A stretch of DNA of 37,000 nucleotides, from NCBI GenBank assembly GCA_903813345.2, contig CAIIXF020000066.1:1-37000 (forward strand). Direction: 5' to 3'. The DNA is from Owenia fusiformis (lineage: Eukaryota; Annelida; Polychaeta; Sabellida; Oweniidae). The notes beneath the pieces are model-generated. The model worked only from the letters and a program-made list of their open reading frames with translations, did not search any database and was not told the origin of the DNA. This document shows, piece by piece, positions 24,501 through 34,197 of the stretch. Position 1 is the first letter of the stretch. Each line of letters begins with the position of its first letter. Both the position numbers and the translations under genes were made by a program.

Positions 24501-27416
24501 TTCAGGAGTACTGTTTAATGTACGTATGTGAATAACACGCAGAAATATAATGTACATGTATATAGAGATTAACCTATGTACTGTATATGAGATTCAGGAT
24601 ATTGGGATTATCCCGATATCATGAACCGACTATAGGATGATCTGTTTATTCCATACCAATATTGGCCACGTTGTTAAATTGGCCGGAGTTCAGAAAATGT
24701 CCATCCAACCGTAAAGATTATTTTAGAATAGCCATGTCCAGTTTTGTTTTCTTGGCAGTGGCCGGGTCAGATATCCATCCAAGTTAATTTTCTCAAATCT
24801 TTGTTTAACAGGGATAAGTACGCCCATTCTCTTCTATAAACCATCAAGCAGATCGCGATTGTCTGCATTTTCTCCATTATTGTTTACATTCATTATGCGA
24901 ATGTTACAAAAATGAAGCAATATGCGAACGGCGATTTTGACGTCAGCGGACAGATGAAATGTATGCCCGCTCAAAGGGGGACGTATAGCTATATCTACCC
25001 GCTGATGAAAATATAAGTGTTTACAAAGCTGCTTTATGTATTTATAACACGTTCAAGTATGAAATAAATGTACATATACGGAAAAAATCAGTTATTTAGA
25101 GCTCGGTTTTTGCTATGTCTGGGAAAATAAATAAATCTACCCTCGATCCAGAGGGTAAATATATTGTATTCTCCTACTCAATATATACCGGGGTAACCTT
25201 GTATCCTAAACCTCCCATTTAATAACCTTCATTTGTATACCTGTGTAATGTAAATTTGAATATGATAATTTTGAATTTCAGAATAATATCTGGCATAATG
25301 AGAACATGGTTTAAACTATTTCTGCCATAAAACATTTCTTATTTCATCTCATTCAAAACATCTTCCTTAAAGTCCAATCGTTCCATACTAGGTTACATGA
25401 TGTAATGATTGTTGGAACCCGTTTATTGTCATCTGATTTATACCATGGACTTTCTTTTTAGATTGTGGTGGGTAAAAAGACTGCTAAAAAAGCTGCTAAA
25501 AGAAAGGCAGACAAACCACAAGGAACAGGTATATTAAATCAATACATCATCTATTTCAAAAGTATTTTGTGATTCTCTATAACACGTGATTGTAACCTAT
25601 CACGTAGGAGGTATAACTGCATCACGTAACTTTAAAGAAAGAATAATTCATATTTGTTTTCATTTGAAAATGTTAAAATCAAATATTTCGAAAGATTGAT
25701 TCCTCTTATGTATTCAAATCTGTTCTAAATTTACCTTACCAAATTTCAGATCCCGAGTAACGGATGTAATACTTTGATACTTAATCATTTGCTAAGAACT
25801 TGTTATTTTGCTTAGACAGCGTATTAACAAAAATGATAATCCCAGCAGTTTGAGTATTCTCATTAATACAGGGTATTTTAGTAGCCCCTCTGAAACCATG
25901 TGTGTAGCATCGCCACGTCTATCCGGTTATCATTTGTTAAATAAGACAATGTATCAACGTTTGTGGGTAACAGCTGTCATCATGGCAGAGTTCAAACCTT
26001 TAAGCGTTATCACTTAAATGGGAAACGGACAAAATTAAAAGATTACTGAACAGGGTCCATAAATATTACCTCATACCCACATACTTCGATACCATGTATC
26101 TTTTCGTGTTTTTTTCTTATATAACTTTTCATAAGAAATTGTATGTATCATGACATGCTGGCAATGTTACATGTAAGCGTTTAGAGGGGTTGCACATATA
26201 TGAAACACCAGGTGCACATCGATCCATTATGAATAAAAAATGCACGTTCTTACAATATAGGCACTTATACTCATAAGGGATTAGGGTCCTTGCGGCTGTA
26301 TAGATATCGTCCTAACCATTTGAAAGTTAATCAAAATGAGAACTTGGCATGATATTTCAATGTGCAAGGGTTTGTTTTTGTTTTGCATATTAATTTACTA
26401 TTAAATAATTTGAATTGCATAATCATGGTTACAATCATGCTTCCAGACAAATCTGCCAAAAGAAAGAAGCAATCTCTTGGAAGAGTGGGACAAAGCAAAA
26501 CAGTTGCAAAGCAGACCAACAGTATCAATAAAAGTAAAAAAATTCTCTTTCAATTGGATTTGTCACGTGATGAGTACAAATTAAAACAACTTCAAATATA
26601 GCATCAGTCAATAAATGAATGCATTTCAACGAACTTTGTCGAGGATTCAGTGCATAAAGAAACAAATATTCGATACAATGTGTGAGTTGTCAAAATAAAC
26701 ATTTAATCAATAAAAAATTGCATGTTTTTTTAGGTGAAGTTCAGAAAAAAGATAATAAAAGGCCGCCCTGTTCTGAGGAAAATGTGAAAGGGAAAAGAAA
26801 AAAGACAAAGTTGAGGCAGAAAATCGGTAAACTTCATATTACTTGATAACTATTATGAAGACTACTTATTAAGAGCTTTAAAGCTAACATTAATTTCATA
26901 ATATTAATTCTGTATTGTCAATTTAAATTGTTACAGACATGTTATTATAAAAATAATGATCAGAATCATTGAATTCGCTCCAATGTTTTTTAAATTGATG
27001 AAGAATTGCATTTCCCAATATACTATAACAAGTTGCAAAGGGAGCCCCTCACACCCATGCACTTGCTGAAGCTATTCGTTCTAATTATTCTTTTTCCTCA
27101 TTTTTCAGTGAATCGCTGCAGACCTGACAGCTTTCATTTTCATCCCTGGGGACAGTTTATACCATATGATCTAACAAAGGACATTTGGATACTTTTTATT
27201 ATCAATCTCCAGATTTATATTGATCTAATTTTTTACTTCATTTTCCTATATCAATACATAAATCTGATTTATGTACTCTATCTTGCAATATTGAAAGCAT
27301 ATATTCGAGAGCATATCAATCAGTCTATTTCTCTGAAAGCAGTGCAAGAATATTGCAACATTCCACATCATTGTGATATGATGCGCATATCTCGTTGTAA
27401 TATACCAGTTTTCTAA
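15568..27416 (+). CDS. Gene B: DUF7869-like protein, putative DDE/D transposase of the giant element
   Basis: Exons: 15568-15657, 15897-16332, 16781-17379, 20244-20365, 21939-22030, 22377-22579, 23248-23364, 23831-24463, 25462-25528, 26447-26533, 26734-26826, 27109-27416; phases agree, 948 aa. A shorter form reads through exon 10 to a stop at 26,601 (837 aa). After an acidic N-terminal region come a Cys cluster (KKCCSSKC), a helix-rich block ending in MRMWADMFPHLKIKK, and a second cluster (TNCFTKCDKC). Then follow YLSIIFDGMDQGK (Asp442), LYLQADNCWRENKNRY (Asp527) and FLIVGHTHEDIDSYF (Glu566/Asp569). I recall this motif set from animal proteins annotated DUF7869. The spacing resembles an RNase H-fold DDE/D recombinase. 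Lys-rich NLS-like stretches follow. The first exon looks like a signal peptide and the last has a hydrophobic run; both are odd for a nuclear enzyme and are the least certain exons. Function is inferred. Confidence 0.75.
15897..16332 (+). other. Exon 2 of gene B: acidic N-terminal region with triple DPLGISL-type repeat
   Basis: This exon reads GESFLLN and then contains three copies of an acidic repeat: EDPLGISLDIANDNN, EDPLGISLENND, QPLGISLIC. Further acidic stretches (FCDDDDKYE, SDYDDETSA) follow. It looks disordered, of the kind seen in interaction or activation regions. The first in-frame internal ATG is at 16,197, an alternative start if exon 1 is not coding. Confidence 0.65.
16354..16435 (+). 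repeat. Degenerate fragment related to the 28.1-kb Harbinger-like element
   Basis: GGCGCCCTGCCGATTGAGTA here resembles GGCGCCCGGCCGATTGAGTA at 28,109, and a weak inverted partner (CTCAATCGG) follows about 50 bp on. It lies 20 nt past the exon 2 donor of gene B. Both ends seem lost, so this is a relic. Confidence 0.5.
18291..19373. mobile_element. Tc1/mariner-like element with long inverted repeats in gene B intron 3
   Basis: The left end CAGGGTGTCCGGAAAGTAAA pairs with the reverse complement of the right end, CAGGGTGTCCGAAAAGTAAA. Both continue with GATACAAATGCT-like sequence and share TTGCTACAGATTGTAGA about 80 bp in, so the inverted repeats are roughly 90-110 bp. TA flanks both sides (18,289-18,290 and 19,374-19,375). 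At 1,083 bp it could once have held a small transposase, but no intact frame is seen. Confidence 0.85.
19897..19908 (+). repeat. Homopolymer of 12 G
   Basis: A run of twelve G in otherwise AT-rich intronic sequence of gene B. It could be a sequencing-length error site. Confidence 0.9.
20847..21103 (+). repeat. Dispersed repeat, copy 2
   Basis: This is the plus-strand partner of the inverted copy at 10,482-10,738. The same short frame is open here (IFELKDTI, QLRFHDQ, RRNIYVSGQSWS, MTYHTPSV) and ends at a TGA right after the last motif. It lies in gene B intron 4 and is not spliced into the model. Confidence 0.75.
21939..24463 (+). other. Exons 5-8 of gene B: catalytic-core-like block
   Basis: Exon 5 (21939-22030) carries YLSIIFDGMDQ; exon 6 (22377-22579) carries KTSLPH and KTHITGVISHG; exon 7 (23248-23364) carries LYLQADNCWRENKNRY; exon 8 (23831-24463) begins with FLIVGHTHEDIDSYFHKIA. 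The three acidic motifs each follow a hydrophobic strand (IIF, LYLQ, FLIV), as in RNase H-fold enzymes: Asp442, Asp527 (85 residues later), Glu566 or Asp569 (39 or 42 later). Exon 5 is frame-set by the phase-2 join to exon 4; an earlier open frame at 21,761-22,039 in another phase does not connect. Confidence 0.75.
22738..23200. mobile_element. 463-bp inverted-repeat element (MITE) in gene B intron 6
   Basis: The ends CAGGAGGCCGTTTCTCGAAA and (reverse complement) the same 20 bases match; both continue CTTT.CGTTATTAACRAATCG. Inside are more copies of the GTTAACG/CGTTAA phrase. The target duplication is not obvious. No coding frame. Superfamily not assigned. Confidence 0.8.
26610..26615 (+). 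terminator. Alternative polyadenylation signal for a short gene B transcript
   Basis: AATAAA lies 9 nt after the TAG at 26,599-26,601, which ends the read-through of exon 10. Two further AATAAA hexamers lie near 26,694 and 26,709. This supports a transcript ending here rather than continuing to exons 11 and 12, or two isoforms. Confidence 0.4.
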
Positions 27417-28076
27417 CAGGATATTGGAAGTGACGATAGGCTGATATTTTGCGTAGTAGGATCATATAAATGACCAATTTTAAATCAGGTAACTCTGTGC
27501 ATACTGCATTTGTTAGAAGTTATATTTATAACTGATTTGGTCATTGTGAACATTGATCATTCTAAGGCAAAAACGACTTGGTTAATCTAGTGTAGTAGTT
27601 ATAAAGTGTAAAATAACTTGTCAATTTTTATTTCTTGGAAATATCAACATGACATTAATTGTTCATCTTGGATATAATATAGTGAAATTAATTATAAGCT
27701 ATAAGAATGATAACAGTAGGTAAATGCATCGTTGTTTCCATTGTAATTGTCATTATTGAAAAATGTTTTAAGATAATCTTATGAAGAATACCCATGGTAA
27801 CTACAAGTATTTCAACCAATATAGGCATTTCTTTACGGATCACATTCTTGTATCATGTGGATATTTCTATGAAGACAGTCCTTCTGTAAAAGTAAAAACC
27901 TGTTTCTATTTCTGCTCTTTTTCTGAAAGAGGCAACCTATAATTATAGTACTATGGTTGTGATTTGTAACAACATACAGATTTACACAGACCGCCATTTT
28001 GTCTAATGTACATGTTTATAATTAAGAAGTCATTGGAGCTCTTTTATACTTATAAGGATAGATATTTTTGTTCTTA
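27417..28076. other. Right arm between gene B and the terminal repeat
   Basis: I see no exon, RNA gene or clear repeat in these 660 bp. The sequence is AT-rich, and the only notable feature is that it ends at the TTA target site of the 140-bp Harbinger-like element. Confidence 0.5.
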
Positions 28077-28216
28077 TGCCGTGGTCACATTTGCTCCAAT
28101 CCATCGGTCGGCGCCCGGCCGATTGAGTATTTTGTTTACAATTCTATTTAATTTTGAACATAATACTCAATCGGCCGGGCGCCGTAGTAAAATTCGGGGC
28201 AAATGTGACCAAGGCA
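28077..28216. mobile_element. 140-bp PIF/Harbinger-like MITE
   Basis: Its ends are TGCCGTGGTCACATTTGC and, reverse complemented, TGCCTTGGTCACATTTGC. Within is a long second inverted pair, GGCGCCCGGCCGATTGAGTA and its complement, so the element can fold almost end to end. TTA flanks both sides (28,074-28,076 and 28,217-28,219); a 3-bp TTA duplication is the PIF/Harbinger habit. It is GC-rich relative to its surroundings. Confidence 0.8.
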
Positions 28217-28248
28217 TTATTATTACCCGTGGCTGTCTTGTCACCAAG

Positions 28249-29130
28249 TATTCTATAGACATCCATATACAGGTAGCCATTTCTCTTGTAAATATATTTC
28301 TATGTAATTTGTTTGTATGTAATTTGTATTTTGTATTTATATGTAACCTTGCTTCATATAGAAATTTCTATACGGACAGTTATCAAGTATCCTATAGAAA
28401 TTTCTATACAGGCAGACATATCCCCAATATAGATACATGTATCTCTACATACATTGTAAACCTGCCTCGTATAGAAATTTCTATATGACAGTTATCGAGT
28501 ATGCTATAGAAATTTCTATACAGGCAGACATATCCCCAATATAGATATCTCTATATACATTGTTGACTTGCCTCGTATAGAAATTTCTATACGGACAGTT
28601 ATCGGATAAGCTATAGAAATTTCTATACTGTCTGTATAGAAATTTCTATGCCGGTAGTTATCGGGTTTGCTGTAGAAATATTTATACAGTGCTTGCCTCG
28701 TATAGAAATTTCTATACGAACATGCACAGTTATCGGACATAATATATTTTCTTCACATGCATCCGTTTCTCTAGTATAGAAATTTCTATACGAATGGGCA
28801 GCTTGTTTCTTATAGAAATTTCTATAGGGACATTTTAAGTCTGATATACAAATGTCTGTACATTCAGCCATTTTTCTCGTATAGAAATTTCTATACTCGA
28901 CAAATTAAATTTTTGATAGATTGTTTAGCTTATATTGGCAGCAAAAGCTTAAATATTAATACTGATGTACGAATATAAAGTAAATGTAGTTGTACAATTT
29001 ACAAATTGTCTATTTGAAATAAAGCAAATCATTTCTAAAAGTACATTTCACAATGGTATTTTTTCATTTTTTGACTGAAATAAAAGGAACAGATGGTTTT
29101 TTCCTTTATTAAATAGTCAGGACTTCTAGG
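28249..29130 (-). repeat. Right terminal inverted repeat
   Basis: This is the reverse-complement partner of the left end. The outer 250 bp aligns with 720-970, the array of palindromes runs 28,357-28,895, and recognisable degenerate units (an imperfect GAAATGG...CTATAGA unit) extend inward to about 28,249. The outer boundary is the CTTCTAGG tip ending at 29,130. Confidence 0.85.
28357..28895. repeat. Right subterminal array of 16-bp palindromes
   Basis: Copies of the same palindrome start near 28,357, 28,393, 28,470, 28,505, 28,576, 28,612, 28,635, 28,671 (degenerate), 28,701, 28,775, 28,811 and 28,880. The alternation of the CG-flanked and plain forms and the roughly 105-bp higher-order period match the left array in inverted order. 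Spacers vary more than the palindromes themselves. Confidence 0.9.
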
Positions 29131-29134
29131 TAAA

Positions 29135-29420
29135 ATATATAATAGTTAATAAATCAATGATATTGTAGCGACCCGAGATTGGTTGGTCCTTGCAAATGCC
29201 AACCTTTCCCCCGATGCCGCTACTTCCATTCCGCTCGGAACGTGAATAGTACAGCTGCATGGTCAAAGATTTACATAGTGACTTTAGCTCTATAGCTTTT
29301 GTACTCAGTACAACTATTTTGTAAGAGTATTTTTTGTCAGGTAATTTTATGTAGGGGTGATCTCGCGAGAGAGGGCGAGAAGTTAGAGTTGGCGCCATAT
29401 TTTTTTCCTCACGAGGCAAT
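29135..29420 (-). promoter_or_regulatory. Promoter-like region beside the right end, with a small open frame
   Basis: The palindrome TCTCGCGAGA lies at 29,361-29,370, and inverted CCAAT-type boxes (ACCAATCG, GATTGGCT) lie near 29,470-29,515. Such elements mark TATA-less animal promoters. On the minus strand an ATG at 29,398 (context AATATGGCG) opens a frame that runs to the transposon tip: MAPTLTSRPLSRDHPYIKLP at its start. It is not recognisable, so this could be a first exon or UTR of a host gene cut by the insertion, or chance. Confidence 0.3.
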
Positions 29421-31155
29421 TTTAGTTTGAATTGCAGTGTTTATAATTCATTTGGACACTCGATCAGCGCTGACCAATCGTTATGGGAGCCAGAGAGATG
29501 AGGAGATCAGATTGGCTGCAGAACTGAGGCTGTATTTCCATATTTGAATTCCAATGCTGTGCTGAACATACATATGTAAATATTGTGAAATTATTTTCGC
29601 TTTTCAGGAGCTTGAACCTGATGTGTGTTTTGATTGTTAGCGCTCCTGATGTAGCTGCGTCTCAGTTAAGACCTTTGTAATTTGTTTGTAATGTGTCAGG
29701 TTTGAATCTTCAGATTTTGCTTTTAGAGCCATGTAATTCATGTAATTTACTTTGATAAAACTGATGTAAAACCAGATCTTAATTATTTATTTACCATTAA
29801 ACTTAAGAACTTTACTTGATTTGTCGTGTTCATTGTTTGTAATCATTGATTGGAGGTTTTGAAATAGCCTTATATTTGACCAAATCTGCCATCTTCTTGA
29901 TCTGCTGAATTCATTTCACCATTCTGTTCAAATCATTTGTGACCAATTAGTGTTTTCAAATTTTGTGTGTATTCAAAGTATTTGCAAAATTTGTATTTGC
30001 AAAGGTGGCAACTCCTTACATATAGTCAAGCTATCAATCTTAACATTCAGCTTAAATCCGATACACTACGTGCCATGACCGTTCAGCTTACCACGCTACC
30101 ATTTGTTTGCTGGTTCTCGGTATTGTTTGTCATTTTGTACGGGTTGCTTTGTAGTATTTGTTGATTGATTGATTGATTGACTGGCCATAGGCAGCCCGTA
30201 CGTGTTTTTTGGATTAAAACTGGAGCTGTTACAAAATCATATTACCTTAGATAATTTTAAGCTGTACATGCGAATTATGAGTAATAAATAGGTTTGGAGT
30301 CCGCTTTCGTAACCTTCGAAATATCACTGCAATGGGCAAATCGATTCCACCAAATAGGTCAAGTCTCAAATCCTAGGTCGAATCTGAAATCCTTAGAACT
30401 TTTCACTGATTTTTGAAAATAAATTTGTTCCATGTGAAGAAGATAAAAAAATCGAAATTTATCGAGAAAAATCATGTTATCTCATGTTATTTAGTAAACA
30501 TACCCAGGATGTAATCAAATCCTGCCGCAAGTCTGCTCTTGCATGTGTAAAAAATTCAAGTTGAACGGAAACGTGGTTTGCCTGGAATTTGGTGAAAGGA
30601 TTTTAAAAATTAAAAATGCCCGCCAAGTAATTCACAGAGTATGCCCTAAGCCTGACCAGATCTTGGCATTAGGCGGTTGTCCTTGGATTTTGATTACACG
30701 ATTTGATTTATGTGGCGCCCATCCGCCTGCACGTCATCTGACCGTCCGCCCAACAGCACAAGACTACGGTAATATAGCATTTTGTCAAAGTGCGATAACA
30801 AGCCAAGTGCTTGTGCGTGTCAAATGATTGGTGCTGAACGAGTCTCAAGTTGATCGAGTCTCGATGTTAACCCTGTCAGAAGTTTCCTTTCAAAAATCAT
30901 TGTTTAAGTAACCGTGTAAAATCTTTTGCAATGTGTGAAAATAATTCATAAAAAGGTCTGAAAACAATATATTTGTGGAATGAACCCACAACGCATTCAG
31001 TCTGGGACTTAATCCTTTAACAAAAATTGGCCTTCGTACTGCCCATCGCAGTGTCTATACCGATACAGTACTACAGGATTTTGTTTTGCTAGTTTCAATA
31101 TTATCTCGAAAGAATTCTATAAGCTTTACCATACACCCTTGTGAGAAGACCTTAC
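29421..31155. other. Right flank between promoter-like region and host exons
   Basis: No supportable exon. A GATT microsatellite lies at 30,161-30,180. A plus-strand open frame of 94 codons at 30,543-30,827 (with Cys residues in MCKKFKLNGNVVCLEFGERI) has no flanking splice signals that convince me and matches nothing I know. Confidence 0.4.
30161..30180 (+). repeat. (GATT)n microsatellite
   Basis: About five tetranucleotide units, TTGATTGATTGATTGATTGA. Short and probably polymorphic. Confidence 0.9.
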
Positions 31156-33630
31156 CTCATAAATACTGAAATCTGGAGGTGAATCGTCTTTTTTAGGGTC
31201 GTTGATTTGGAAAATATTTTTCCTTATCATCGGAGTTGTATATTCCCACACATTTATCATAAAGATTTCGGCCCCAAATATTGTCAGACCAGTTTCTAAT
31301 TCCAATCTTAGTGGTACCAGATTTAAATCCATTCCCATACTGCAAAATATGTATATCAATGTGATATTTGTCTTTGTACAAGTATTGTATCCATTCTCGT
31401 GTAATTGTTTAAGTGGCTCATTTAATTGATTATATTAAAAATAATTTTTATGAATAATTCGATTTTTAAAGTCCGAACTCAAATGATTTCATTGCCAATT
31501 ATTTAAGCATCAGTTTTTCAACCTTATAGATCAAAGGAAAAAGCATTGCTTCAAGAGAAAAACCATTGGTCAATAATCGTTTCAACCAATATATTCAACC
31601 ATTTTTATACGCAATTTATTTGGTTACACAACCATTGAGTTTGTCATTTGAAGGCGATTCATCATTGTTAATTTATTAAATACCCAAATTAGATTTGTAA
31701 GTGAGTGAGTCCACAGTCTACCTTTTAGATACAATAGAAACAAGCATTGTTTAAACAATTTAACATCCGCTCCTTGAACATTTATCTCTCCCGCTCCCGC
31801 TATGCATGGTTACACGTTCAGGATATTCATCACATCTCACAATCAATGCTCCAGTTACATATTTACTAAATATCAAAAACACGCATTAGAAGTACTAACC
31901 TGGCATCCATTGGGAATTTGCTAAATCCTATTTCTGCTCTTGTTGGAAATCCTGTAGTCATTATATGTCCTGTTATCTTTACTTTAGCCTCAATTACCTT
32001 TATACCAACGGCAACTGAACCCGACACGGAAATACCCATCATAGGATTTACTCCTCCCTAGATTATTGCAGGTGACAGTTATTATAAACTATCTGAGCCA
32101 TTATCAATATTTTTAGTGTTCAGTTATAATTGGCACTGCGACAATGACGGGTCCTTTATCAAAACGACCTCGGATTCCAAAGTCAAAAATCAAACCATTA
32201 AAACAATCCTTGTAAAATGATTCTTTCAAGGTAAAAAGACACAAATCATTGCAATACAGAAAACAAAACAAATGTATATTATCTTCTTGATTAAGAACCA
32301 TCTCTTGTTATGAAAATGTTTGATTTATTTCTATTTTCCTTGTGGGCATAATATATGTTTTTTAATGCTAAAAAATTGTCGATTTGCAAAACAATATAAT
32401 ACCATTAGATTCTGATATCCCAGGCATTTCATGACATGCACAAGTTTCAAAGGGCAATGACAAAACGCAATGAAAAAAGAAAACATCTAAGAAAACACTA
32501 GTCATAATCCCGAACCAGAAACTAACGTAAAGGAAGCAATATCTAATCCCCAGCCATTTATGTACCATACTCGCAGTACGAGACAACAACAAAAAGGGGA
32601 CAATTCCATTAAAACTGAAGTTATTACAATTTCGTTTGTGTAAAGCTTGAAGCATTACTACACATAACAGAAATTAAGCATCAGATAAACAATAATTCCA
32701 AGGTCGTTTTTAAAGGGTCTTCACATTAATTCACAATGAAAATATAATACTTATATAATACTTTATATCACTTGGAGTAGTACTACAAAGAGCATTAATT
32801 TGAAAGTCCTATATTAGAGTAGGTATCAATCGAGCTGTCTTACCATCACTTTCATTGAGAGAATACAGAACCCGCAACTAAAACCAACTCCATAGTTACC
32901 TTTCGCTTCAAATCCTGAACAGCAAAAATGACAGTTTTACAGCATATAAGATCTGCTTATATTCTATATGTTTTTATTTGTAAATCAGCTGCCATTTGTA
33001 ATTAGATTTCTTTTCAAATGGTAAATATTTAGTTTGTTGTAAAGTTTAAAAACATATTTACCAAATGTTACGGGAACTGGACCAACCATCATTGGCATCT
33101 CCAAATCAAAGAACTGCGCATCATAAGGCCCAAACATATGGTCTCCGTCTAAGCAAACATCGAATGACTCAAAGTCCTCTGTCCATATAGCGTTCACCAA
33201 TTTGTTTATTTCTTCTACCAGCTTAGATCACAAATAACGGTATATTATTAGGACAAACAATTAATGTTGATAAAAGGTTTCTGTCTTGGTCATTAACCAT
33301 TTCGTATTTCTTTTCAGGTTGGTCACTATCTAAACAGATAATAACAGAATAATTTTCAAACGGACATTGAAGCTCTAATTTACTCAACTAGCCTATAGCC
33401 TGGGTATACGTTCAAATAAATGGACATTGCGTTTCTCCAATAAATGAAGTATTACATTTGCGTTTACATAATATGGAAAGGGTTCATCGGCAGTAAACAA
33501 AAATAAGATGCACTCACGAGCTTCTGATAGATTAATCGAATATCTTTCATCAAGTCAGACATGCCACCTCCATCACTCGTTGCAACGAGCTTTTCATAAT
33601 CGCTTAAAGTCATTTCACCAAATTCGAAAC
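31156..33630 (-). CDS. Host gene, 3' part: unrecognised beta-rich, probably secreted protein
   Basis: Five exons chain with matching phases: 33630-33518, 33221-33062, 32914-32844, 32057-31900, 31339-31156. The product reads FEFGEMTLSDYEKLV, then LVEEINKLVNAIWTEDFESF, VCLDGDHMFGPYDAQFFDLE, VPVTFGFEAKGNYGVGFSCG, FCILSMKVM, GISVSGSVAVGIKVIEAKVK, ITGHIMTTGFPTRAEIGFSK, MDLNLVPLRLELETGLTIFG and NIFQINDPKKDDSPPDFSIY. Alternating polar and non-polar residues suggest beta strands; paired Cys suggests an extracellular setting. The last exon ends phase 0 at a good donor (GAG/GTAAGG), and no following exon is found before the transposon, so the gene may continue past the insertion or end in exons I missed. 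Family not recognised. Confidence 0.6.
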
Positions 33631-33775
33631 CTATTTAACACAATGAGAAGTGTAGAAGTCTTCCGGGCAGGATTACATAGGTTTCAGATAATAACCCAAT
33701 ATATGAGCATTAATACCATGATCAGAGCAATATCAGGTATATAATAGCAAGTGGTAAGTCATATATTTGGGATAG

Positions 33776-34081
33776 GGATATGATATCATGGATGATATTG
33801 AGATATCAACCCCAGTGTTATATTCAAAATTCGACATTCGTATTTCAAATATTTAAAATTTTTCAAAATTTTTCATTTTTCCCCAAAGTTTTTCATTTTT
33901 CAACAAAGTTTTCTCATTCAACAGAGGATTTTAGGTAGATATTGGCTCTTGACCATGGTATGAGGTCGTTATTCACCTGTCGGGGTGATATGAGAAATAT
34001 CCTCAGATCATATCAATATTTCCCTCTGTCACTGCGTTCCCTCGGGAAATATTGATATCATCCTTGTGATATTCCCCATAT
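33776..34081. repeat. MITE-like segment with GATATC-rich inverted ends
   Basis: The left part GGATATGATATCATGGATGA and the reverse complement of the right part, GGGAATATCACAAGGATGAT, are loosely alike. Inside is a perfect 15-bp inverted repeat, ATATCAATATTTCCC at 34,010-34,024 and its complement at 34,044-34,058. Between about 33,856 and 33,915 a T-rich phrase (TTTTTCATTTTTC) repeats imperfectly. Confidence 0.5.
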
Positions 34082-34145
34082 CAAATTCCTTCTGGTGAAT
34101 TAAACTTCTTTTTCCAAAAAATAAAAAACAGTATAAAGTAGACAG

Positions 34146-34197
34146 TAGTATACAAATAGTAATATACAAATAGTAATATACAAATAGTATACAAATA
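34146..34197. repeat. Short tandem repeat, TACAAATAGTA units
   Basis: Four to five copies of ATACAAATAGTA(AT) in a row, with small length differences. It lies in an intron of the minus-strand host gene region. Confidence 0.75.

Larger units (their letters stand above)
720..29130. mobile_element. Giant (28.4 kb) DNA transposon with long terminal inverted repeats and two outward-facing genes
   Basis: The left tip from 720 reads CCTAGAAGTCCTGACTATTT. The reverse complement of the sequence ending at 29,130 starts identically and stays identical for 38 bases (720-757 against 29,130-29,093); only one of the first 65 positions differs. Similarity continues, with scattered substitutions, to about 970/28,880 and then enters palindrome arrays on both sides. 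Between the ends lie gene A (ParB/sulfiredoxin-like, minus) and gene B (DUF7869-like, putative transposase, plus), divergent from a central region near 15 kb. The target duplication is unclear: TA lies next to both tips (717-718 and 29,131-29,132), but the left side has one extra C. That a matching pair of ends brackets exactly two genes is seen directly; that the whole unit moves is inference. The alternative is a large inverted duplication of a repeat at both sides of two host genes, which seems less likely because the tips end abruptly at matched positions. Confidence 0.82.

Noticed and set aside
720-29130. Polinton/Maverick, Helitron or LTR retroelement identity for the large element
   Set aside because: No DNA polymerase B, capsid, ATPase, Rep/helicase, reverse transcriptase or LTR features are visible; only the two genes described.
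30543-30827. Plus-strand 94-codon open frame in the right flank as a gene
   Set aside because: No splice context, no recognised motif and no matching neighbour.
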